The translations under genes and the position numbers were made by a program. DNA of 62,839 bases from Rickettsia sp. (GTDB taxonomy: Bacteria > Pseudomonadota > Alphaproteobacteria > Rickettsiales > Rickettsiaceae): contig JADHZC010000007.1 of assembly GCA_015657545.1 (NCBI GenBank), forward strand, positions 52,643 to 115,481. Direction: 5' to 3'. Shown piece after piece: positions 51,031 to 59,606 of this stretch; position 1 is the stretch's first letter; each line of letters starts with the position of its first letter. The notes below the pieces were generated by a model that worked only from the letters and a program-made list of their open reading frames with translations, was not told the origin of the DNA and made no database searches.

Positions 51031-51290
51031 CTACGTTTTTCCTGTCTTTTTTGACTCTTCTTCGCAAGGGTAGCAATAACTATTTTTTGTCTTGTTTTTA
51101 TTTGCTCTAAGTCCTATATTAGAAAGCTTTCTTATTCCAGATTTGCTTCCTAGCAACTCCGTTCCAGAGTGCTTCATTAATTCTATTGCTTTTTGTGTTA
51201 TGACTAATGATGCATTCCTGTCCGCATTGTCTGTATTATCACATGTAATACATTTGAATATTGATTGGTTTTTCCTATTTTTAATGTTTA
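51031..51290 (-). pseudogene. tnpB: TnpB C-terminal remnant
   Basis: One uninterrupted minus-strand frame reads SIFKCITCDNTDNADRNASL and then VITQKAIELMKHSGTELLG, ending at TAG 51031-51033. It preserves half of the zinc finger (CITC) and the third RuvC aspartate motif NADRNAS. About 85 codons remain; the N-terminal three quarters of the nuclease are missing, the break abutting the tnpA start. Confidence 0.75.
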
Positions 51291-51685
51291 TAACTAAATA
51301 TAGACGTAATGTCTTAACTAAAGAAATAAAGAAATGCTTGTAAGATTAAAAGATGTTTTTACAAAAATAGCAAAACAAATGCAATGTAATTTATTAGAAT
51401 TTGGAGGGGAAAATGTGACCATGTACATATTTTTTGTTGGATTTACATCCTAAGCATGTTTTATCTAACATTGTAAGCAAATTAAAGGAGAAATCTTCTT
51501 ATATTTTAAAAAAAGAATTTTACAATTTGATGAAAGCAAAACTTTGGGGAAAACATTTTTGGTCTCCTAGCTATTGTGTTGCATCTACCGGAAATATATC
51601 TATAGATATAGTAAAAAAATATATAGAAAACCCAAAAATCCCTCCTTCTGCAAAACAAATAAATCAAGCAACAAAAATGACTTAA
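51283..51685 (+). pseudogene. tnpA: IS200/IS605 Y1 transposase TnpA, frameshifted
   Basis: Pieces in three frames read FITKYRRNVLTKEIKKCL, VRLKDVFTKIAKQMQCN, CDHVHI (the HUH metal-binding pair) and HPKHVLSNIVSKLKEK, then WGKHFWSPSYCVAS and IDIVKKYIENP with the catalytic tyrosine helix. TnpA excises the element as single-stranded DNA. Stops and frame changes near 51342 and 51415-51430 prevent a full product. It ends one base before hairpin copy B. Confidence 0.8.
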
Positions 51686-51730
51686 ATTGCTTGCTTGACC
51701 TACCACTAAAGAAGTGAGTTTACCCAAGCT
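51685..51730. repeat. CTTTAG hairpin-type repeat (copy B, element end)
   Basis: Plus strand: AATTGCTTGCTTGACC, then TACCACTAAAGAAGTGAGTT and TACCCAAGCT. CTCACTTC pairs with the CTACCACT side around the CTAAAG loop. It abuts the tnpA 3' end, so in this copy the hairpin is clearly an IS605 end. This identifies the solo copies elsewhere as related. Confidence 0.65.
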
Positions 51731-52029
51731 TTTGTTCAATATCTTAATATCTTTAGTGAATCCTATATTATCCTGATTTTCTAATGTACAAATCACTATA
51801 TATTATTAAAACAACATATTTTGTTATATCTTATAAACCAAATTTAGCTATCCGTTCTTTAAGAAAATTCAAAATTTTTAACAAATATCACCTCATGGCT
51901 TTATCCTTGCATTTAGAATTTTTTTTGCAATTTTTATATCCTATCTCAAACTTCTTCAAAACAGAAAATTTTGCTTCCTTAACAAAAATTACTATTATTG
52001 GATAATTGAAAATTTTTGAGATTTTCACA

Positions 52030-52281
52030 ATGAGTTTCAGAAAAATAGTTACTTTATTCTATATTTATACCAATTCCTCTTACCATATTAGCAATATTTT
52101 GTTGCATATTTTATATTAGTAGAAGCGGAAACTACTAATCTTATTGCTGTATATCTTACTGTTTTTCCAACGCTATTGATTGCTCTATATTCATTAGCAA
52201 TTTTATTTGTAAAATATTTTACAAATAATAAAGTAAAAAATTCTTCTAGAAATTTTATTCTTTTTTCTGGATGGTTATTAT
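52030..52281 (+). pseudogene. decayed membrane-protein fragment
   Basis: Two plus-strand frames read FRKIVTLFYI, IPIPLTILAIFCCIFYI and then VEAETTNLIAVYLTVFPTLL, IALYSLAILFVKYFTNN, ending at a TAA near 52281. Continuous hydrophobic segments across a one-base shift look like an eroded multi-helix membrane protein. Family unknown. Confidence 0.35.
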
Positions 52282-53709
52282 AATTTGCTATTAATCCAGT
52301 AATATCACTTATTATAATCTTATCTTGTTTTTTATTTTCTAATATTTTTCATTTATATTTGGTGATCACAAATTAATTATCAGAAATTAATAACTTTTAC
52401 TATGTAGAGCATTAGTACTATATTTGCATATATTTATCTATTCTCTGACTTATTTTTTTTTCTTTTCTTGAAGGTTTTCATATCAAAAGAAAAGTTCATA
52501 AAAAACATTTCATATTGATAATTACTATTTTAGTCATTTTTTATTCTATAATGCATATGCAAAGATACAAGAATATCACAACAAAATGCTATCACTTTTG
52601 AATATTATATTAATGTCCTACTGAAGATACCTCACTCTAGAGTAGAATCTAAATTTTGGACTAATTCTCATCCAGATCTAAAATCAATATCTGAAAAAAA
52701 TAGTTCAGTTTCTTAAATAAAGAAATTTTAAACTAAATAAAAGATCCTGAACTAAATGCAGAGAGTAATTTGAAATATAATTATCTAACTAAAAGTAAAA
52801 TTCCTTACATTAAAATTTTTAAATTCAGAATCTTCGTTAGAAAAATCTATTCAAGATAAAAATTCTATTTTAGATTATTTTTTGTAGTAATTATTACCAA
52901 TACAAAGTCTGCAAATTAATATTTACTAATTTTCAAAATTAATCTTTAATTAAAAAAAATATTAGAAGATTCATCTAAATTTATAAGAAAAACAGGTGAT
53001 TTTATTTCTAAAGAAGAAACCAAAGTGATAAAAATAGCTTATAAATTATTTCATCTTAACTTTTCTATATTTCTTATTATTCAGAGAAAGTAAAATATTT
53101 ACAATAATAAAATTCCTGATCAAAAATTATCCATTAAAAACTCAAATGTAGGAATTATCTTAGTATATTGTGCATTTTTTAAATAAAATTCTATCAAATT
53201 TTCTAATTTTTTACTTCTTTTTGAAGCTTAGATATTTTTTTATTATCTACTACGTCTAGTGTTAAAGAAAATAAAATGTACGAGTTTTTTGGGCATTTTC
53301 TATTGCTGACATCTCTTATTGTTTATTTGCTATTAAACTTTTTATGATTTTCAGCTTCTGATAGTTTGTTTATTTACTGTTCTACATCTGTTCATTGATT
53401 TAGTATTTCTTTCAAAATATCGCTTAAGGTTAAATAAGATATAATTTTATATAATTTGTATTTACTATCTAAAAGCATTATCATCAAAAGTATTTTTTTA
53501 ATCACAGCTTCTTTTAAAAATAAGTACAACAATGTATATGTTATTGAAAAAATTTTTTAGAAAGCACATCTAAACAAAATAGTTATAAAAATTTTCAGCA
53601 ACATTTTTCTAAAAAAACTAGATAAGAAAAAATATCATAGAATTTACTTTAAATTACTAAGCAACTAAGGACAGATCTCCTAAAATAACATTTTAATTTC
53701 TAAAAAAAC

Positions 53710-53986
53710 TATATTCGCGCTCCAAAAGCGTATCATATTTTTTTGCTTTATCAATTTTTACAGATAGCAAAAACTTTTTTATTTTTTCCATATCTATATA
53801 TTTTGGGTAAATATAATTTCTTCCTAAAAAGTGATATTAGATTAAGACATTATGTTTAATATGCATAAATAGCAGATTTAAATCATTATATGAAAAATCA
53901 AAATTCTACAATTAATTAAGTAATTTTTATTATTATTTTCTATAAAAGATAATATTTTTTAAATTTTTTTATTGATTTTAGTATAT
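53710..53986 (-). pseudogene. degenerate copy of the ligA 5' end and upstream region
   Basis: Matches 61584-61868 with small indels. Shared blocks include ATCAATTTTTACAGATAG, TCTAAAAAGTGATAT-like sequence at the ligA start, AACAGATTTAAATCAT-like, and TAAGTAATTTTTATTATT. The copy thus spans the first 30-40 codons of ligA (minus strand), its start and about 150 bp upstream. Here the reading frame is broken, so it is a segmental duplication that has since decayed. Confidence 0.75.
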
Positions 53987-54903
53987 TTTTAGTAATTTTC
54001 ATATTTTTATCATAACCATAACATGATACAATTTTATTTAGTGATTTTCATTATCATTTTACTGTCCTGAACCCTTTGTTATTGTAGCGTATTTTTATGT
54101 ATTCTTTATCAAAATTTTTTGTTGTAATATTTACCTATTCTATATATTCACAATGATGCATATCAAACAATAAAATTAGGCAAAAATATTAATTGTAATT
54201 ATTATTTTTATACACATAATGCTCATAGCTTATTGAAGAGTGATTAAAATCATTTAGAGAATTTATTTTCTAGGATAAAAAGATTTTATCAACATAAAAA
54301 TCTTGAAAATTACTTTTCTATATAAAATATCATATTTATAAATAATTTTTAATACTTAAAATGCTAGAAATTTCTTTATTATTTAGATTGTATACTGTGT
54401 TTGTAAGATTTTATACTTTTGTTTTAAACTGTTTATTATTAGTAATAAGTATAATTTGTTCTTATAAAGATTATAATAGCTTCTTTTTCTGAAGACAACA
54501 AAGATCTAAAAAGTGAAAAATAAAAAAAACAAGGATTTACTAGCAAATATATTAAAAAAATGATATCATTAATAATGAACTTAAGATAGTGCTATCAAAA
54601 TAGGAAGAACATATTTTTTGTAGAGAGAGTGTAGTTAATTTTTTATTAATTAATTAAAAAATTTTGAACAAAAATGCAAATATTATTTAAAAGTAATTCA
54701 AAAAAATGCTTAAAGAACTTAATAAGCAATGAAGCTAATGCAAATCATCATAACTTCATTTTGCATAACAGTTTCAATGTATAATGTTGAAAATGGTTAA
54801 AAAAATAAGAGTTACAATATGTATAACTGAATATGTTTTAGAATATCATAAAAAGAAAAAAATATAATTTTTTTAGAAATTAAAAGAGGTTGAATTAAAC
54901 TCA

Positions 54904-56835
54904 ATGAATAGAATTTTTAGTGATTTTTCTTATTATTTAAGTTTCTTAAATATAATAAAATTTTTTAATACAGCGAATAATTATTTCTTATATAACCTGT
55001 ATATAATGAAATTGTTTAATCCAATACTCCTTAATCAAAATTTGATAAAGGCTGCTCAAACAAATTCAATAGAAGACTTAAAGAATACAATGCACGGAGG
55101 GGCTGATATAACTTATCAAGATAAAAATGGTATGACAGCTTTGATGTGGGCTTTTCACAATGGTTCTACAAAATGTGCACAGCTTTTAATACAAAAACAA
55201 ATTGATATAAATCAGGAAGATAATTTGGGCAATACAGCTTTGATACATGCTGTTAAAAATAATCTAATAGATGATAAAAAAGGTTTAGCTCATGTAAAAA
55301 TGACTCTTAAAGACAATTTTATTAATGTAAATCATAAAGATAAAAATGGTATGACAGCTTTGATGTGGGCTGCTAAAAATAATTTTACAGAATGTGTACA
55401 GTTTTTAATAAATAATAAAGCTGATATAGATAGTACAGATAAAAACAATAGGACAACTTTTTTACATGCTGCTATTGGTGGTTCAAAAGAATGTTTAGAA
55501 TTGTTAATAAAAAATGCTGATGTAAATTATCAAGATAAATTTGGTATGACAGCTTTGATACATGTTGTTCGAAATACAGCAAAAAAAGATATCGTAACTT
55601 TTTTGATAGAAAATGGAGCTGATGTAAATCATCAAGATAAAAACAATAAAACAGCTTTGACATGGACTACTCACGACGATAAATGCATAGAATGTGTAAA
55701 GCCTTTAGTAGAAAGGGAAGTTAATATAAATCATCAAGATGATATTGGTAGGACAGCTTTGATGTGGGCTGCTATAAGTAATTCCGGAAAAATTTTAAAA
55801 TTTCTTATAGAAAATCACGCTGATGCAAAGCTTCAAGATAAAGATGGTATGACAGCTTTGATATATGCTGCTATGAATATGTCAATAGAATGCATGAATC
55901 TACTAATAGATACACAAATTGATTTAAATCAGCAAGATAATGAAGGTTTAACAGCTTTAATTTATACTGCTCAACATGATAAAAAAGAAGCTTTAGAGTT
56001 TTTAATAAGCAAAGGAGCCGATTTAAATCATAAAGATAAAGATGATCAAACAGCTTTGATACATGCTGTTATACAAAATTCAAAAATATGTGCAGAATCT
56101 TTAATAAGATGCAATGGAATTAATGTAAATCATCAAGATCAATATGGTAAAACAGCTTTGATGTATATGATTGAGTATCATGTTAAGCATAATTTTAAAA
56201 AATTATTCAATAATTTAATACAAGTAAAAGAAATTAATTTAAATCAGCAAGATAACGAAAGTAAGACAATTTTCATGAAAATAGCTTCACGCAATTTGCA
56301 TGAATGGTTAGATTCTTTAATAAAAAGCAGGAAAAACCTTAGTTTAGATCATCAAAATAAAGATGGTGTCACAGCTTTGATGTTTGCTGTTCAAAATAAT
56401 GCAAAAGAAGTCTTAGAAAAACTAATAACAAATAAAGTAAATATGAATCTGCAAAATAAAGAAGGTGTGACAGCTTTGATGTTTGCTGCTAAATATCGTT
56501 TAAAAGAGTTATTCAAGATTTTAGTAAAAGAAGGAGCTGAAATAAATTATGAAGATAAATATGGTAAGAGGGATTTGCAATATATTGACAAGGGCTATTA
56601 TAAAGAATTATTAAAATATCTAAAAGATGCAGAAAATGAGTTAACTCCAAAAAACAAAGGTCATTATGTTTCTGTAACAAATGCTATGAAGAATTTTTTA
56701 GAAAATGATTATTTAGAATCTTTAGTGAGAACATCACAAAACAATATAGATAATTTAGGCGATGAAAACGATGAAAACAATGGAGACATTGTAGACAATA
56801 TAGGTAATGTAGGCTATGAAAACTATGAAGCATAG
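54904..56835 (+). CDS. ankyrin-repeat protein, about 15 repeats
   Basis: 643 aa. After about 50 residues with a hydrophobic, Tyr/Phe-rich N-terminus, it consists of roughly 15 tandem 30-40-residue ankyrin repeats (residues about 55-590). Each is marked by a D-K-x-G-x-T-A-L-x-x-A core (DKNGMTALMWA, DNLGNTALIHA, DKDGMTALIYA ...). The 60-residue acidic tail is Asn/Asp/Glu-rich (GDENDENNGD). Ankyrin proteins bind other proteins, and in Rickettsiales several are secreted into the host cell; secretion is not shown here. A second start at Met35 (MKLFNPILLNQ) may be the true one. Confidence 0.9.
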   Translation: MNRIFSDFSYYLSFLNIIKFFNTANNYFLYNLYIMKLFNPILLNQNLIKAAQTNSIEDLKNTMHGGADITYQDKNGMTALMWAFHNGSTKCAQLLIQKQIDINQEDNLGNTALIHAVKNNLIDDKKGLAHVKMTLKDNFINVNHKDKNGMTALMWAAKNNFTECVQFLINNKADIDSTDKNNRTTFLHAAIGGSKECLELLIKNADVNYQDKFGMTALIHVVRNTAKKDIVTFLIENGADVNHQDKNNKTALTWTTHDDKCIECVKPLVEREVNINHQDDIGRTALMWAAISNSGKILKFLIENHADAKLQDKDGMTALIYAAMNMSIECMNLLIDTQIDLNQQDNEGLTALIYTAQHDKKEALEFLISKGADLNHKDKDDQTALIHAVIQNSKICAESLIRCNGINVNHQDQYGKTALMYMIEYHVKHNFKKLFNNLIQVKEINLNQQDNESKTIFMKIASRNLHEWLDSLIKSRKNLSLDHQNKDGVTALMFAVQNNAKEVLEKLITNKVNMNLQNKEGVTALMFAAKYRLKELFKILVKEGAEINYEDKYGKRDLQYIDKGYYKELLKYLKDAENELTPKNKGHYVSVTNAMKNFLENDYLESLVRTSQNNIDNLGDENDENNGDIVDNIGNVGYENYEA

Positions 56836-57022
56836 TAAGCGATATCATTAAAAAACATCTTTCTTTTAAACAAAAAAATATATGTAATATAGGATAAATA
56901 AGAATTACAATATTTTTTAGAATACTGTCACGAGAGAAGCGTTTAAAGAGCTCTCTCTCGTCTAATACTATTGACAAGAAGAACATTCTTCTGTAGTTGG
57001 AAAAGGCCTCTCTAAATCATGA

Positions 57023-57290
57023 TCAAAAGCTTGAGCAAACCCGCTTCTTTAGGGGCGGGTCTAGCAAGTAATAAAAATATTGATCATGCAAAAATTCTTT
57101 TAAACTGTCTTCACCTGTTTTGAAAATGAAGTAAGCCCTATCCACGGGGTTTCTGTAATCACACCCATCAGTATTGACTCCAATTAGATTTTGTAATCCA
57201 AATAACAACAGCATTTTTTCTAATTCATAATTTAATTTATTGTATTTTTGAAATTTTTTCCAAAAAATTCTATATTTGCTTTTTTATAAA
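57023..57290 (-). pseudogene. gene fragment ending in a solo hairpin
   Basis: An open minus-strand frame reads KLNYELEKMLLLFGLQNLIG, then VNTDGCDYRNPVDRAYFIF and KTGEDSLKEFLHDQYF. It then runs into repeat copy A, whose sequence supplies YYLLDPPLKKRVCSSF and the stop. The composition looks like genuine coding sequence, but there is no recognisable family and no good start other than ATG 57214. Probably a truncated gene whose 3' part was replaced by the inserted repeat. Confidence 0.4.
57028..57072. repeat. solo CTTTAG hairpin-type repeat (copy A, best stem)
   Basis: Perfect-looking stem AAACCCGC (57038-57045) with GCGGGT (57055-57060) around TTCTTTAGGG, flanked by GCTTGAGC and CTAGCAAGTAAT. 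It has the same architecture as the TnpB-element end at 1340-1368 and the IS605 relic ends, but there is no transposase gene beside it. It lies between the ankyrin gene and pcrA. Confidence 0.6.
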
Positions 57291-57334
57291 TATTGCTTAC
57301 TTTTTCTATATTTATGTTATGGGTAAGATCTTTT

Positions 57335-59557
57335 TCAGAGCATTTTTATATAGTCTCTTTTTATAATTTTGAGCCCTAATTTTTCGAAAACTATTTCTAG
57401 ATTATTATCATTTTCTCTGACTATTAATCCATTACCAAATTTAACATGTTGTACCTTTTTACCAATTAGGTTTTGGGGTGTATTTTTACTGATATTATAA
57501 TTAGATTTTTTAGAGTTTAATAAATTTTTAGGGTTCTTTTTTTCATCAGATAAAAAATTACTGCGAGTAAATTTGCCAAGAAAATCCTCAGAAGTGTATT
57601 CTGCTACATGAGTTTGCGGAATTTCTTCTATAAATCTTGAAACTATAGATTGTGTAATATCAGCAAAAACTCTTCTAGTTTGAGCATATGTAATATATAG
57701 ATATTTTTTTGCTCTAGTAATTGCTACATAAGCCAATCTTCTTTCTTCTTCTAGGCCTTTTGTTCCTTCTTCATTTATACATCTTTGATTAGGGAACACT
57801 CCTTCTTCCCATCCAGATAAAAATACAGCTTCAAACTCAAGGCCTTTAGCTGCATGTATTGTCATAACATTTACTTTATTAAAATCACTATTTTCAGAGT
57901 TTTGAGTATCTGTAACTAATGTAATATGTTCAATAAATTGATCTATAGTATTAAATTCAGAAATAGCCTTTACTAACTCATTGATATTTTCAGTAGCATT
58001 ATCTACAGCTATTTTATTTTCTCCATTTTTACTCATAAAATCTAGATAACCAGAATTTTTTAGTAAAAAATAAGTAACATCAGCAGGTTTTTCTTCTTGA
58101 TATTTTTGATTTGTAAAATCAATTAAGTTAGAAAATTTTTTAATATTTTCTACAGTAGTTAAAGACCGTATTTCATTGGTAAATATGATTCTTTTTATTG
58201 CATGATATAAAGATAAATCTTTTTTAGATGCATATTCTCTAATTTTAGCGAGAGATATATTGCCAACAGATCTTTTAGGTTTATTGATGATTCGTTCTAA
58301 TGCTATGTCGTTATTGGGATTAATGCATATTCTGATATAAGCTAGAGCGTCTTTGATTTCTGCTCTTTCATAAAATTTTATGCTCCCTATAATACGATAT
58401 GGAATGTTTTTAGATATCAATTGCTCTTCAAAAGATCTTGTTTGAAAGCTTGATCTAAGTAATATTGCACAGTCACTATAGTTAAAATTTTCCTTAAGCT
58501 TTATATCTTGTATCAAATGGGTAACTAAATCAGCTTCATCTATTTCATTAAGAGAAGAGATGATTTTTATTTTATCATTATCTAAACTTTTACCAGTCCA
58601 AAGGGACTTCTTATATCTTGTTTTGTTATTTTGTATTAATCCTGTTGCAGATTCTAATATCGCTTTTGAAGATCTGTAATTTTGTTCTAATTTTACTATT
58701 TTAGCTGAAGGAAAATCATCTTGAAATTTTAAAATATGTGTTAATTCAGCTCCTCTCCAACCGTAAATAGATTGATCATCATCTCCAACACAACATATAT
58801 TATAAGATTCTTTATTTGTTAGTAATTTTATTAATTCATATTGGATAAAATTTGTGTCCTGATACTCATCAATATGAATGAATTTAAATTTATCCTGATA
58901 ATATTTTAATATATTAGAATCTTTGAGCAAAATATCTCTAGCATGAGATAATATATCTCCAAAATCTATTAGATTAGATTTTTGTAATTTATTTTGATAA
59001 ATAGGAAAAATAACATCCAAAAGATTGACTATTTTTATAGTGTAATCATCCCTATTGATAGTAAAATTGTTAAGTCCCTTATCTTTAATTCTCATGATAA
59101 TTGAATGTATTAATTTATGAGAATAGATTTTTAGATCAATATTTTGTTCCTGCATAATTTTTTTAATAATTTGTAATTGTTCAGACACATCTATAATCAT
59201 AAAGTTAGAGTTTATTCCGTTGTTTAGTACAGATATATGGGATCTAAGAATACGTAACATAATTGAGTGGAAAGTTCCTATATTGACATTTTTAGCTTCT
59301 GGTGAAATAGCTAAAAGCCTTTCTTTCATTTCATTGCTAGCTTTGTTAGTAAAGGTTACTGCTAATATATTAGAAGGAAAAGCTATTTTTTTTTCTAATA
59401 TATTAGCAATTCTATTTACAACAACTGTTGTTTTACCAGTGCCAGCTCCAGCTAAAATTAGAAGAGGGCCGTATATATGTTGAATTGCTTCTAATTGTTC
59501 TGAATTGAAAATTTTTTTTCTTTGGTTATTAGAATTTGCCTGAATTATATTTTCCAT
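57335..59557 (-). CDS. UvrD/PcrA-type DNA helicase
   Basis: A 740-aa superfamily-1A 3'-5' helicase for repair and replication restart. Motif Q/I: NSEQLEAIQHIYGPLLILAG with AGAGTGKTT (about residues 36-44). Motif Ia: AVTFTNKASNEMKER. Motif II: IHIDEYQDTN. Motif III: GDDDQSIYGWRGAE. Motif IV: LEQNYRSSKAIL. Motif V/VI: TIHAAKGLEFEAVFLSGWEE and EERRLAYVAITRAKKYLY. It has the C-terminal tudor-like end QHVKFGNGLIVRENDN. UvrD versus PcrA naming cannot be settled by eye. 49 bp downstream of ligA on the same strand; pcrA-ligA adjacency is common. Confidence 0.95.
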   Translation of the reverse strand: MENIIQANSNNQRKKIFNSEQLEAIQHIYGPLLILAGAGTGKTTVVVNRIANILEKKIAFPSNILAVTFTNKASNEMKERLLAISPEAKNVNIGTFHSIMLRILRSHISVLNNGINSNFMIIDVSEQLQIIKKIMQEQNIDLKIYSHKLIHSIIMRIKDKGLNNFTINRDDYTIKIVNLLDVIFPIYQNKLQKSNLIDFGDILSHARDILLKDSNILKYYQDKFKFIHIDEYQDTNFIQYELIKLLTNKESYNICCVGDDDQSIYGWRGAELTHILKFQDDFPSAKIVKLEQNYRSSKAILESATGLIQNNKTRYKKSLWTGKSLDNDKIKIISSLNEIDEADLVTHLIQDIKLKENFNYSDCAILLRSSFQTRSFEEQLISKNIPYRIIGSIKFYERAEIKDALAYIRICINPNNDIALERIINKPKRSVGNISLAKIREYASKKDLSLYHAIKRIIFTNEIRSLTTVENIKKFSNLIDFTNQKYQEEKPADVTYFLLKNSGYLDFMSKNGENKIAVDNATENINELVKAISEFNTIDQFIEHITLVTDTQNSENSDFNKVNVMTIHAAKGLEFEAVFLSGWEEGVFPNQRCINEEGTKGLEEERRLAYVAITRAKKYLYITYAQTRRVFADITQSIVSRFIEEIPQTHVAEYTSEDFLGKFTRSNFLSDEKKNPKNLLNSKKSNYNISKNTPQNLIGKKVQHVKFGNGLIVRENDNNLEIVFEKLGLKIIKRDYIKML

Positions 59558-59606
59558 ATTAATAAACTTTTAATTACATTGAGCGATCATATTGAATTTT
59601 TCTAAA

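Larger units (their letters stand above)
50960..51730. mobile_element. IS605-type element, decayed, with divergent tnpA and tnpB remnants
   Basis: Bounded by two CTTTAG-loop hairpins: about 50975-51005, whose minus strand reads GTTCGTTCCTTTAGGTGCGAG, and copy B at 51685-51730. Between them lie the C-terminus of tnpB on the minus strand and a frameshifted tnpA on the plus strand. Divergent tnpA/tnpB between hairpin ends is the IS605 layout. Most of tnpB has been deleted, so the element is dead. Confidence 0.75.
51733..54903. other. 3.2-kb decayed non-coding region
   Basis: No intact gene on either strand. It is extremely A/T-rich. Fragments of decayed coding sequence appear (membrane-protein relic at 52030-52281; EDSSKFIRKTGDFISKEETK-like run near 52970-53030), and the segment 53710-53986 copies the ligA 5' region. 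Remaining parts, including 54000-54900, show nothing I can assign beyond A/T-rich short palindromes. Confidence 0.6.
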
